A stretch of 25,417 nt of DNA, from positions 1-25,417 of the forward strand of contig CABJBK010000020.1 in the NCBI GenBank assembly GCA_902363825.1, in the 5' to 3' direction. The notes beneath the pieces are model-generated. The model made no database searches and was not told the DNA's origin. It saw nothing but the letters and a program-made list of their open reading frames with translations. The first letter of the stretch is position 1; each line of letters begins with the position of its first letter. Positions 15,567 to 22,994 of the stretch are shown here, piece after piece. The position numbers and the translations under genes were made by a program. The stretch comes from Lachnospiraceae bacterium (GTDB lineage: Bacteria; Bacillota; Clostridia; Lachnospirales; Lachnospiraceae).

Positions 15567-16415
15567 GTATCGCCGGATCCACTTTATCCAGACGTTCCCA
15601 CGGAAGATCGATATCTGTTCTTCCGAAATGTCCATATGCCGCCGTCTGCCGGTAGATCGGACGTTTCAGATCGAGTTCGCTTATGATCGCTTTTGGTCTT
15701 AAATCGAAGACTTTTTCAATGACCTCCGTGATCTTTTCCTCGGTGTATTTTCCGGTTCCAAACGTATCGACCGCAATGGATACCGGCTTTGCTACTCCGA
15801 TGGCATACGCAAGCTCGATCTCGATCTGATCCGCCGCTCCTGCCGCGACCAGATTTTTTGCCACCCAGCGCGCCGCATAAGCTGCGGAACGCCGATCACG
15901 AAGCGTCCGGTCTTAAATATGGTAAGATTCCGTCTTTTCTGACCTTTGCGAGCTGTCTCGTCAACCGGTGCGCAAAAGAGATCGCAGGCGGCAGATATTC
16001 CGGTGTCTCATCGGTCGCGTATCCAAAGATAATGCCCTCCCGCTCCGGTTCCGAAGTCTTCGGTTGCGCCCTCCTGTCTGGATTCATATGCCTGATCCAC
16101 ACCAAGCGCGATATCCGCGGACTGTTCATCGATCGAGGTCAATACCGCGATCGAGTCGGCATCAAATCCGCCCGCTGAACGGTCATAGCCGATCTCCCGT
16201 ATGGTATCCCGCACCACTTTTGAAATATCCACATACGCTCTGGTTGAGATCTCTCCGACCACCAGGGCAAGCCCGGTTGCCACCGTCGTCTCCGCTGCCA
16301 CACGCGCATCCGGATCTTCTTTTAATAATGCGTCCAAGATCGCATCGGAAACCTGGTCTGCGATCTTATCCGGATGTCCTTCTGTTACTGATTCTGATGT
16401 AAATAATTTTCCCAT
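15567..16415 (-). pseudogene. metK: S-adenosylmethionine synthetase, disrupted by at least three deletions
   Basis: MetK makes SAM from methionine and ATP. The N-terminus is perfect ([40 protein letters not shown]) from the ATG at 16415 with AAAAGGAG upstream. Near 16037-16040 five bases appear lost from the GAGDQG motif, shifting into the frame that reads [16 protein letters not shown] to PYLRPD. Near 15905 YLRPD joins TGRFVIG, dropping some 65 residues. Near 15885 RFVIGG joins [18 protein letters not shown] in the third frame, dropping about 35 more, judged from E. coli MetK. The remainder to WERLDKVD is intact but its stop is gone, so it runs into the next gene. It cannot give an active enzyme unless the sequence is wrong; an essential metK should exist elsewhere. 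Confidence 0.85.
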
Positions 16416-16461
16416 AATTTTTGCTCCTTTTTGTTTTGTTGTTTGATTTTTCTAAACTATA

Positions 16462-16489
16462 AAATTATGGGCGGTCATTTACAACGCAA
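16462..16489 (-). promoter_or_regulatory. Possible metK promoter
   Basis: On the - strand TTGCGT (complement of 16484-16489) and TAATTT (16462-16467) are 16 bases apart, about 45 bases before the metK start. Both are imperfect. The rest of the leader up to the hairpin at 16661 is A-rich, and I saw no S-box (SAM riboswitch) core in it. Confidence 0.35.
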
Positions 16490-16660
16490 AAACGTGAAAC
16501 CGATTGCAGTGCCTGCTTCAAATCTTACCTTTTTTCCTGTAATTTCCAGTCAAAGCCCTCACTTTTCTTTCCTGTTTTTTTGCATATATGAAAACGATGT
16601 CAGCCGCATTTTTCCCTGTTTCCGGCACAAAAATAAGATCCATTTTCCCGTCACCATCAC

Positions 16661-16732
16661 AAAAAGAGATGCCCTCTTTCCGACACACAAGTCATTTTTG
16701 ACCTGTATGCCCAAAAGAGAGCATCTCTTTTA
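16661..16732 (-). terminator. Long hairpin terminator downstream of asd
   Basis: Arms 16662-16694 and 16699-16731 pair over 33 positions with a 4-base loop. On the - strand transcript there is a single mismatch (16681/16712) and five positions are G-U wobbles, which would be A-C mismatches on the + strand. The structure is therefore made for the - strand RNA. It ends in a short T-run (complement of 16661-16665). It lies 58 bases after the asd stop and separates asd from metK. The stem is roughly three times longer than a usual terminator. Confidence 0.75.
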
Positions 16733-16789
16733 CTGATATAAAGTAATCGGGAACTGCCCGCCATGGAGCAGTTACTGATTGCGCAAGAC

Positions 16790-17881
16790 CTATTTCTTTG
16801 TAATGTAACCCTGTGCTTTTAAGAGCTCTGCACAAAGTACCGCTCCACCTGCTGCTCCACGGACTGTATTATGGGAAAGTCCGATGAATTTCCAGTCATA
16901 TACGGTATCCTCTCTCAGACGTCCAACGTTGATTCCCATACCGTTTTCGTAGTCAACATCGAGGGTTACCTGTGGACGGTTATCCTCTTCCATATAACGG
17001 ATGAACTGCTTCGGTGCGCTCGGAAGTCCGAGTTTCTGCGGAACACCACTGTAATTTTCCAGTGCTGCGATCAGCTGTTCTTTTGTCGGGTTCTTTTTGA
17101 ATTTTACGAATACCGCTGCGGTATGTCCGTTTAATACCGGAACACGGATACACTGGCAGGTGATGACCGGTGATTCTGCCGGAACGATCGCTTTTTTCTC
17201 AGGATCGATGTGACCCCAGATACGAAGCGGCTCTTTTTCTGATTTCTCTTCCTCACCACCGATGTACGGGATGATGTTTCCAAGCATTTCCGGCCAGTCT
17301 TTAAATGTCTTACCGGCTCCTGAGATCGCCTGATAAGTAGTCGCTACCACTTCATACGGCTCGAATTCTTTCCATGCGGTAAGAACCGGCGCGTAACTCT
17401 GAATGGAGCAGTTTGGCTTTACTGCAACGAAACCGCGCTTTGTGCCAAGTCTTTCTCTCTGATATTTGATGACATCCATATGCTCCGGGTTGATTTCCGG
17501 TACCACCATCGGCACATCCGGTGTCCATCTGTGCGCGCTGTTGTTGGAAACAACCGGTGTCTCGGTCTTCGCATAATCTTCCTCGATCTTTTTGATCTCT
17601 TCTTTTGTCATATCAACAGCGGAGAATACGAAGTCAACCTGTGAAGCAACCTTCTCTACCTCGTTTACATTCATGACAACGATGTTCTTTACCGCTTCCG
17701 GCATCGGAGTATCCATTTTCCATCTTCCGCCGACTGCTTCTTCATATGTCTTTCCTGCACTTCTCGGGCTGGCTGCGATCGTCGTCACCTCAAACCACGG
17801 ATGATTCTCCAAAAGAGAAATAAATCTCTGTCCGACCATACCAGTTCCACCAAGGATGCCTACCTTTAACTTCTCGCTCAT
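16790..17881 (-). CDS. asd: Aspartate-semialdehyde dehydrogenase
   Basis: A 363-residue enzyme reducing aspartyl phosphate to aspartate semialdehyde with NADPH, the branch point to lysine/diaminopimelate, threonine and methionine. Seen: nucleotide-binding GILGGTGMVGQRF (about 8-20), catalytic Cys in VAVKPNCSIQSYAPV (about 150-165), an AISGAGK loop, and a C-terminal LSHNTVRGAAGGAVLCAELL. The sequence is of the archaeal/fungal-like Asd branch common in Clostridia, and the length is normal. It stands alone: promoter and palindrome upstream, long terminator downstream. GAGGAG lies before the ATG at 17881. Confidence 0.93.
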   Translation of the reverse strand: MSEKLKVGILGGTGMVGQRFISLLENHPWFEVTTIAASPRSAGKTYEEAVGGRWKMDTPMPEAVKNIVVMNVNEVEKVASQVDFVFSAVDMTKEEIKKIEEDYAKTETPVVSNNSAHRWTPDVPMVVPEINPEHMDVIKYQRERLGTKRGFVAVKPNCSIQSYAPVLTAWKEFEPYEVVATTYQAISGAGKTFKDWPEMLGNIIPYIGGEEEKSEKEPLRIWGHIDPEKKAIVPAESPVITCQCIRVPVLNGHTAAVFVKFKKNPTKEQLIAALENYSGVPQKLGLPSAPKQFIRYMEEDNRPQVTLDVDYENGMGINVGRLREDTVYDWKFIGLSHNTVRGAAGGAVLCAELLKAQGYITKK

Positions 17882-17923
17882 TACTACTAATCTCCTCTAT
17901 TTTTCTTTCCTGTATTTCGTTCT

Positions 17924-17948
17924 AAGTGTCTTTGCGTTGCGGACACTT
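17924..17948 (-). promoter_or_regulatory. Leader hairpin of asd
   Basis: AAGTGTC (17924-17930) and GACACTT (17942-17948) form a perfect 7-bp stem with an 11-base loop in the asd leader, about 45 bases before the start codon and downstream of the proposed promoter. No T-run follows on the - strand, so it is not a terminator. It may stabilise or regulate the mRNA. Confidence 0.4.
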
Positions 17949-17968
17949 GTCTGCGTTAAAGTAATACT

Positions 17969-18021
17969 AATACATATCAGAGAAAAAAACAAGTCAAAAT
18001 TTGTATGTTTAATATACAAAT
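17969..18021 (-). promoter_or_regulatory. asd promoter with adjacent palindrome
   Basis: On the - strand TTGACT (complement of 17992-17997) precedes TGTATT (17969-17974) with a 17-base spacer. Directly upstream of the -35, ATTTGTAT (17999-18006) and ATACAAAT (18014-18021) form a perfect 8-bp inverted repeat with a 7-base centre. This could be an operator for a dimeric regulator, or a weak AT-rich terminator for argH, whose stop is only 30 bases away. Confidence 0.4.
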
Positions 18022-18051
18022 CTTTGTCAATTCTGCATAATAATTCGGATT

Positions 18052-19479
18052 TTATCTGGCAAGCAGCCTGTCTTCCCAATCCTTTTTCACGGTATCCTGC
18101 CAGTCATCTGCCAGAAATGCCTTTTCTTTTTCGATCGTCTGCTTCATCGCATCCACGCCGGGCGCACCGATTGTCAGTCTGGTGTTGACACAGGTCTCCA
18201 TGGAGATCGCATCATAGATATCTTCCTCAAATACCGGACTGATCGCTTTTAATTCCGAAAGGCTCATCGCGTCGATCGGGATTTTTTTGTCCAGACAGTA
18301 TAAAACGATACGTCCGACAATCCCATGTGCGTCGCGGAACGGAACTCCGTGTTTTACCAGATAATCTGCCGCATCGGTCGCGTTCGTAAATCCATGGTTC
18401 GCGCTCTCACGCATTCTGTCTTTGTTAAATTTCATTGTGGCAAGCATGCCGCGGAACAGCGCGAGACAGCCCTTTGCCGTATCCATCGCGTCAAAAGAAA
18501 GCTCCTTGTCTTCCTGCATGTCCTTATTGTACGCAAGCGGGATTCCCTTCATCGTGGTAAGCAAAGAAACCAGTGCGCCATAGACACGACCGGTCTTTCC
18601 TCTGACAAGTTCAGCGATATCCGGGTTCTTTTTCTGCGGCATGATACTGCTTCCGGTGCTGTACGCATCATCGATCTCCACAAACTGGTATTCGTTGGAA
18701 TTCCAGATGATGATCTCCTCGGAAAAGCGGCTTAAATGCATCATGATCGTGGAAAGCGCTGATAAAAACTCGATCAGATAATCACGGTCTGAAACACCGT
18801 CCATACTGTTTAACGTAGGTCCGTAAAAGCCGAGCAGCTCCGCTGTATATTCACGGTCCAACGGATATGTCGTTCCAGCAAGCGCACCGCTTCCGAGCGG
18901 ACAGTAATTCATACGCTCATAGATGTCATGCATGCGCTGTCTGTCGCGCCCAAACATTTCAAAATAAGCCGCCATATGATGTGCCAGCGTGATCGGCTGT
19001 GCCTTCTGCAAATGGGTAAAGCCCGGCATAATCGTGTCCAGATTTTCTTCCATGATCTTTAAGATCGTCTCTAAAAGTTCTTTTAAGAGTTCATCGGTCT
19101 CTAACAGCTCTTTTCTGGTGTAAAGGCGCATGTCCAATGCAACCTGGTCGTTTCTGCTGCGTCCGGTGTGCAGCTTCTTTCCGGTATCGCCAAGGCGGTC
19201 GATCAGGTTTGCCTCAACAAAGCTGTGAATGTCCTCATACTTTGTGGAGATCTCAAGCTTTCCGCTCTCGACCTCCGAGAGGATCTCCTTTAACGTCTTT
19301 AAAATGTCTGCTTTCTCCTGCGCAGTCAGTATCCCCTGCTTTTCCAGCATGCAGACATGTGCCATGCTTCCCTCGATATCCTGTCTGTAAAATTTCTGAT
19401 CAAATGTAATGGACGCATTGAAATTGTAGACCAGCTGATCGGTCTCCTTTGTGAAACGTCCTCCCCATAACTGTGCCAT
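18052..19479 (-). CDS. argH: Argininosuccinate lyase
   Basis: A 475-residue enzyme that splits argininosuccinate to arginine and fumarate, the last step of arginine synthesis. Seen: the N-terminus AQLWGGRFTKETDQLVYNFN, HTGRSRNDQVALDMRLY, TLAHHMAAYFEMFGRD, and the fumarase/lyase signature SSIMPQKKNPDIAEL with its catalytic Ser. The ATG at 19479 was chosen because the family begins MAQLWGGRF and GAGG lies 11 bases upstream; the frame is open a further 33 residues inside queH. Its start is one base after the queH stop, so the pair is co-transcribed. No argG is nearby. Confidence 0.93.
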   Translation of the reverse strand: MAQLWGGRFTKETDQLVYNFNASITFDQKFYRQDIEGSMAHVCMLEKQGILTAQEKADILKTLKEILSEVESGKLEISTKYEDIHSFVEANLIDRLGDTGKKLHTGRSRNDQVALDMRLYTRKELLETDELLKELLETILKIMEENLDTIMPGFTHLQKAQPITLAHHMAAYFEMFGRDRQRMHDIYERMNYCPLGSGALAGTTYPLDREYTAELLGFYGPTLNSMDGVSDRDYLIEFLSALSTIMMHLSRFSEEIIIWNSNEYQFVEIDDAYSTGSSIMPQKKNPDIAELVRGKTGRVYGALVSLLTTMKGIPLAYNKDMQEDKELSFDAMDTAKGCLALFRGMLATMKFNKDRMRESANHGFTNATDAADYLVKHGVPFRDAHGIVGRIVLYCLDKKIPIDAMSLSELKAISPVFEEDIYDAISMETCVNTRLTIGAPGVDAMKQTIEKEKAFLADDWQDTVKKDWEDRLLAR

Positions 19480-19480
19480 A

Positions 19481-20137
19481 CTAATTTTCCTCGCTTTCTT
19501 TTCTTTTTTCTGCGATCTCCTCATCGCGCTGTTTTTTTGAAAACACACAGCCGCAGTAATACTGGCGGTACATGTCATATTCTTTTGAAATCTCTACGGA
19601 ACGCTTATAGCCGTTCTTTTTTTTAAAATCCGACACCAGATACGGAATGCCATACTCCGCGCCCAGTCTCTCGCCGATCTCATTTAATTTTACGGAATTT
19701 TTTAAAGGACTGATGGAAAGCGTCGTGGTAAAATAATCAAATTTCTTTTCCTTCGCAAGCTTTGCCGTGCTCTCAAGCCTAAGCTTGTAGCACTCCATGC
19801 AGCGTGCGCCGCCCTCTTTGTCCTGCTCAAAGCCCTTCGCCATCTCATAAAAGCGCTCTTTGTCGAATCTTCCCTCCACAAATTTCACTTCGTGTTTCAT
19901 CGGGAAACGCCGGATAAATTCCTGCTGTTCCGCCACACGTTTCCGGTACTCCTCATCCGGATAGATATTCGGATTGTAGTAATAGACCGTAATGAAAAAA
20001 TATTCAGAAAGATACTCGAGCACATAACTCGAACAGGGTGCGCAGCAACTGTGCAAAAGCAGCGTGGGAATCCGGTTTTGCTCCTGATTCTCCCGAAGCA
20101 CGCCCTCCATTTCCCTTTGATAATTTCTCTGATTCAT
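19481..20137 (-). CDS. queH: Epoxyqueuosine reductase QueH
   Basis: A 218-residue enzyme of the DUF208 family, which reduces epoxyqueuosine to queuosine in tRNA anticodons in place of QueG. Seen: LLLHSCCAPCSSYVLEYL (about 26-43), ARCMECYKLRL (about 111-121) and YYCGCVFSKKQ (about 193-203). Together these are the cysteine pairs that bind an Fe-S cluster and form the redox disulfide. The length is normal. GGTGAATT precedes the ATG at 20137 with a weak ribosome-binding site. It is the first gene of a unit with argH; this pairing looks incidental. Confidence 0.9.
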   Translation of the reverse strand: MNQRNYQREMEGVLRENQEQNRIPTLLLHSCCAPCSSYVLEYLSEYFFITVYYYNPNIYPDEEYRKRVAEQQEFIRRFPMKHEVKFVEGRFDKERFYEMAKGFEQDKEGGARCMECYKLRLESTAKLAKEKKFDYFTTTLSISPLKNSVKLNEIGERLGAEYGIPYLVSDFKKKNGYKRSVEISKEYDMYRQYYCGCVFSKKQRDEEIAEKRKESEEN

Positions 20138-20172
20138 AATTCACCTTTTTTGTATAACATACGATTCTTTAT

Positions 20173-20201
20173 ATTCTACCTTATCTAAAAAAAAATAGCA
20201 A
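20173..20201 (-). promoter_or_regulatory. Promoter for queH-argH
   Basis: On the - strand TTGCTA (complement of 20196-20201) and TAGAAT (20173-20178) are separated by exactly 17 bases that include a nine-base T-run. It lies 36 bases before the queH start, in the divergent gap with the ABC importer. No comparably good + strand promoter was seen in this gap. Confidence 0.5.
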
Positions 20202-20269
20202 TCTCTGTTCTTTCGCATAAGATAAAAATATAACCCGATATTATTTTCTTTTGTAAATGAGGAATGGCT

Positions 20270-21037
20270 ATGAATACTTTCATTGAATTTCAGGATGTAT
20301 CTTTTTCCTATCATACCGTAAGCGGAGAAACGCCTGCTCTGCATCATATAAATTTTTCAGTGAACCGAAATGATTTTGTTGCGATCGTCGGTCCAAGCGG
20401 CTGTGGCAAATCCACGCTTCTTTCCATGCTCTGCGGCCTGATCCGGCCGGAGTACGGGGCGATCAAGATAGATGGGATTCCGCTCTCCGAAAAGGACCTT
20501 ACGTCCATCGGCTACATGCTGCAAAAAGATCAGCTGTTTGAGTGGCGCACGATCGAAAAAAATATTCTGCTCGGGCTTGAGATCCAGAAAAAACAAAATC
20601 CGGAAAGCCTTGCATACGCACAGACACTGTTAAAGACCTATGGTCTTTCCGATTTCCGGAATGCCAAGCCCTCCGAGCTTTCCGGCGGCATGCGCCAGCG
20701 TGCGGCACTGATCCGTACCCTGGTCTTAAAACCGGAGCTTCTGCTCTTAGACGAACCGTTCTCCGCGCTGGACTATCAGACACGTTTAAATACCGCAAAT
20801 GATATCGGAAACATCATTAAAAAAGAGCATAAGACGGCGATCCTGGTCACACACGACATTTCCGAAGCGGTCAGCCTTGGCAGCCAGGTCGTTGTCCTGA
20901 CCAGACGTCCCGCCACGGTAAAACGCGTCATCCCGGTTCAGTTTCCGTCCGGTCTCACTCCGCTGGAACGCCGGAACACACCGGAATTTAAAACTTATTT
21001 TAATCTGATCTGGAAGGAGTTAAATGAACATGCATGA
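20270..21037 (+). CDS. ABC importer ATPase, nitrate/sulfonate/taurine/NMT1 type
   Basis: A 255-residue nucleotide-binding protein. Seen: Walker A GPSGCGKST, Q-loop IGYMLQKDQLFEWRTIE, signature LSGGMRQRAALIRTL, Walker B LLLLDEPFSALDYQTR and H-loop AILVTHDISEAVSLGSQVVVL. Two in-frame ATGs exist, at 20264 and 20270. The second is preferred because GAGG (20259-20262) is then seven bases away rather than one. It overlaps the following permease gene by 14 bases, so the two are coupled. Substrate unknown. No substrate-binding protein gene is adjacent, unlike the usual three-gene layout. Confidence 0.87.
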   Translation: MNTFIEFQDVSFSYHTVSGETPALHHINFSVNRNDFVAIVGPSGCGKSTLLSMLCGLIRPEYGAIKIDGIPLSEKDLTSIGYMLQKDQLFEWRTIEKNILLGLEIQKKQNPESLAYAQTLLKTYGLSDFRNAKPSELSGGMRQRAALIRTLVLKPELLLLDEPFSALDYQTRLNTANDIGNIIKKEHKTAILVTHDISEAVSLGSQVVVLTRRPATVKRVIPVQFPSGLTPLERRNTPEFKTYFNLIWKELNEHA

Positions 21038-21827
21038 ACTTTCCGCAGCACAAATCGCATACATCAACCGGGAAAAGCGAAAAAATGTACGGATTTTCGT
21101 AAGCCGGATCCTGATTTTGATCCTCTTTTTCGCCTTCTGGGAGCTCTCGGCTGATACCAGACTGATCGACTCATTTATTTTCAGCAGTCCACACCGGCTG
21201 ATCCAGTGCTTTTTTTCCATGTTAAAACAGCAGGATCTGCTTTTTCATATCGGCATCACATTATTTGAAACACTGCTTAGTTTTCTGCTTGTGATCTTTT
21301 TCACACTGCTCATCACCATCTTGTTGTGGCGGAGCAAAAATGCCGCAAAGATTTTAGAGCCCTATCTGGTCGTCTTAAACAGCCTGCCGAAATCCGCGCT
21401 CGCGCCGCTTTTGATCGTATGGCTCGGTGCCAATTACAAAACGATCATTTTAACCGGAATGTCTGTCGCGATCTTTGGCTCCGTATTAAGCCTGTATACC
21501 GGCTTTGTCCACACCGACCCGGAAAAGATCAAGCTGGTGCGCACACTTGGCGGAAACCGGGCACACATCCTGTTTAAAGTAGTGCTCCCGTATAACATAC
21601 CCGGACTTCTTGGCATTTTAAAGGTCAACATCGGTCTGTGTCTGGTCGGCGTCATCATCGGTGAATTTATTGCAGCAAAATGCGGGCTCGGCTACCTGAT
21701 CATATACGGAAGCCAGGTTTTCAAACTCGACTGGGTGATCCTCTCCATTTTGATCCTCTGCGTGATCGCAACCGCTCTGTACGGTGCGATCGGCGGCATC
21801 GAAAAATTCTATTTAAAAAGACGGTAA
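21024..21827 (+). CDS. ABC importer permease, SsuC/TauC/ThiX type
   Basis: A 267-residue inner-membrane protein with about six hydrophobic segments (ILILILFFAFWELS near 28-41; LLSFLLVIFFTLLITILLW; LVVLNSLPKSALAPLLIVWL; a segment around MSVAIFGSVLSLYTGF; VNIGLCLVGVIIGEFIAA; and ILSILILCVIATALYGAIGG). The EAA-type loop VRTLGGNRAHILFKVVLPYN (about 177-196) docks on the ATPase. AAGGAG (21013-21018) precedes the ATG at 21024. It is complete, in contrast to the truncated relative at 13368-13661. Confidence 0.87.
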   Translation: MNMHELSAAQIAYINREKRKNVRIFVSRILILILFFAFWELSADTRLIDSFIFSSPHRLIQCFFSMLKQQDLLFHIGITLFETLLSFLLVIFFTLLITILLWRSKNAAKILEPYLVVLNSLPKSALAPLLIVWLGANYKTIILTGMSVAIFGSVLSLYTGFVHTDPEKIKLVRTLGGNRAHILFKVVLPYNIPGLLGILKVNIGLCLVGVIIGEFIAAKCGLGYLIIYGSQVFKLDWVILSILILCVIATALYGAIGGIEKFYLKRR

Positions 21828-21832
21828 CCGCG

Positions 21833-21861
21833 TTGCACTCCTCCTAAAATTGTTGTATACT
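21833..21861 (+). promoter_or_regulatory. Promoter of the DUF1858 gene
   Basis: TTGCAC (21833-21838) and TATACT (21856-21861) with a 17-base spacer form a near-consensus housekeeping promoter. It starts six bases after the permease stop and 56 bases before the ATG at 21889. The small gene can thus be expressed independently of the importer. Confidence 0.7.
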
Positions 21862-21888
21862 ACCAAGCATAGACAGGAGGCAACAGAT

Positions 21889-22089
21889 ATGAAACGGGTA
21901 ACAAAAAACACCACGATCGGTGAATTATTACAGCTTGATCCTGATATCGCTAATGTTTTAACCGGAATCGGCATGCACTGCATCGGATGTCCGTCTTCCC
22001 AGGGAGAGACGATCGAGCAGGCAGCAGATGTACACGGTTTGGACGCAGACGATCTGATCGAAGATATCATAGGATTTTTAGAAGCATAA
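21889..22089 (+). CDS. DUF1858 / hybrid-cluster-associated redox disulfide protein
   Basis: A 66-residue cytoplasmic protein. TTIGELLQLDPDIANVLTGI is followed by GMHCIGCPSSQGETIEQAAD and ends in ADDLIEDIIGFLEA. The CIGC pair is the redox-active disulfide of this family, often linked to hybrid-cluster protein and nitrosative or redox stress; no such partner is in the window. ACAGGAGG (21873-21880) is eight bases before the ATG. The open frame reaches back to 21850, but the promoter lies there, so the longer form is rejected. The gene ends in a terminator shared with the convergent licT-like gene. Confidence 0.85.
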   Translation: MKRVTKNTTIGELLQLDPDIANVLTGIGMHCIGCPSSQGETIEQAADVHGLDADDLIEDIIGFLEA

Positions 22090-22138
22090 AAGAACTGCAG
22101 CTTCACGGCAAAATGCCGTAACGCTGCAGTTCTTTTTT
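22088..22138. terminator. Bidirectional intrinsic terminator
   Basis: AGAACTGCAGC (22091-22101) pairs with GCTGCAGTTCT (22123-22133), and an inner stem ACGGCA/TGCCGT (22105-22110, 22114-22119) has an AAA loop. Six Ts follow at 22133-22138 on the + strand, and four Ts follow on the - strand. It sits between convergent genes and serves both. Confidence 0.87.
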
Positions 22139-22967
22139 ATTTTTCATCCGCGTAAACGCGCTCGATATGCATGGCAAGATAGCCGATCTCGATATCCGCC
22201 AGTTTGATATTTAAATGCTGTTCCAGATGTCTGCATACGGTTGTCGCGATCTGAAATGACGCAGGAAATTTCTGCTCCATATACTCATTCAGATCCAGCT
22301 TTAAGACTTCTCCCGTCATCGCCCGCGCCGCCATATATTTGATATGGTTCATCATACGGTTATAGGAGATGGTCTGCACATCAATATTTTTTCCGACATC
22401 TGCCTCGATCAGGGAAATACATTCCCGCACCGCCGCCGCGATCTGCATCGCACCGGACACTTTCTCATCACAGATGGACGAATGTACATGAAGCGCGATA
22501 TAGCCGATCTCATCTTCATCCAGCAGAATCCCGTCTGCCTCCTCCAACAGTTTTCTTGCCAGAGTGGCAACTTTATACTCTTTATAAAACAACACCTGGA
22601 TATCCTGATTTAACGGATTGCTGATCTGCTCTCCGTTCCGGATCCTTCTTGCCGCGAACGCAATATGATCCGCAAGTGGGAATAATATGCCCCGGTCAAC
22701 CTTTCCAAATTCCTGTTTCGCACTGTCTAAAATCGCATCAGCGATCTCCAGATATTTCGGATCTATCTCTCGAAGCAGTTCCCTTGCGCTTCCACGCTCG
22801 GAATCACTGCTCAGCGAATAAATCCGGCAGTCCTCCGTCGGCTCGATATATTCGCTTACCTTTCTGCCGAATCCGATCCCTTTTCCGAGCAGCAGGTATT
22901 CCCTGCTGCTCTTGTCCATAATCGCCAGCACTGCGTTATGATTGAGTGCTTTGGTCACTCGGTACAT
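22137..22967 (-). CDS. licT: BglG/LicT/GlcT-family transcription antiterminator
   Basis: A 276-residue RNA-binding regulator. Domains: an N-terminal co-antiterminator domain (MYRVTKALNHNAVLAIMD, YLLLGKGIGFGRKVSEYI; 1-55) and PRD1 (about 65-170) with histidines in FPLADHIAFAARRI and IALHVHSSI. PRD2 (about 171-276) has histidines in MMNHIKYMAARAM and YLAMHIERVY. Phosphorylation of PRD histidines by the PTS controls dimerisation; the active dimer binds an RNA hairpin and stops a terminator from forming. The target is very likely the leader of the next gene upstream, which contains a matching site at 25257-25288. The gene follows that PTS gene by 27 bases, so the regulator would be made from the transcript it controls. 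GlcT is an equally fair name. Confidence 0.85.
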   Translation of the reverse strand: MYRVTKALNHNAVLAIMDKSSREYLLLGKGIGFGRKVSEYIEPTEDCRIYSLSSDSERGSARELLREIDPKYLEIADAILDSAKQEFGKVDRGILFPLADHIAFAARRIRNGEQISNPLNQDIQVLFYKEYKVATLARKLLEEADGILLDEDEIGYIALHVHSSICDEKVSGAMQIAAAVRECISLIEADVGKNIDVQTISYNRMMNHIKYMAARAMTGEVLKLDLNEYMEQKFPASFQIATTVCRHLEQHLNIKLADIEIGYLAMHIERVYADEK

Positions 22968-22994
22968 ATTCTTCCCCCTCCAGACGGCTTTTCT

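Noticed and set aside
16416..16660. SAM riboswitch in the metK leader
   Set aside because: The S-box core (a GAGGGA-type segment followed by a GATGAAACC-type segment) could not be found on the - strand, and no terminator sits before metK.
19480..19578. 33-codon N-terminal extension of ArgH
   Set aside because: It lies wholly inside queH, and the family N-terminus begins at MAQLWGGRF, encoded from 19479.
21850..21888. 13-codon N-terminal extension of the DUF1858 protein
   Set aside because: It overlaps the -10 element of the promoter, and the ribosome-binding site points to the ATG at 21889.
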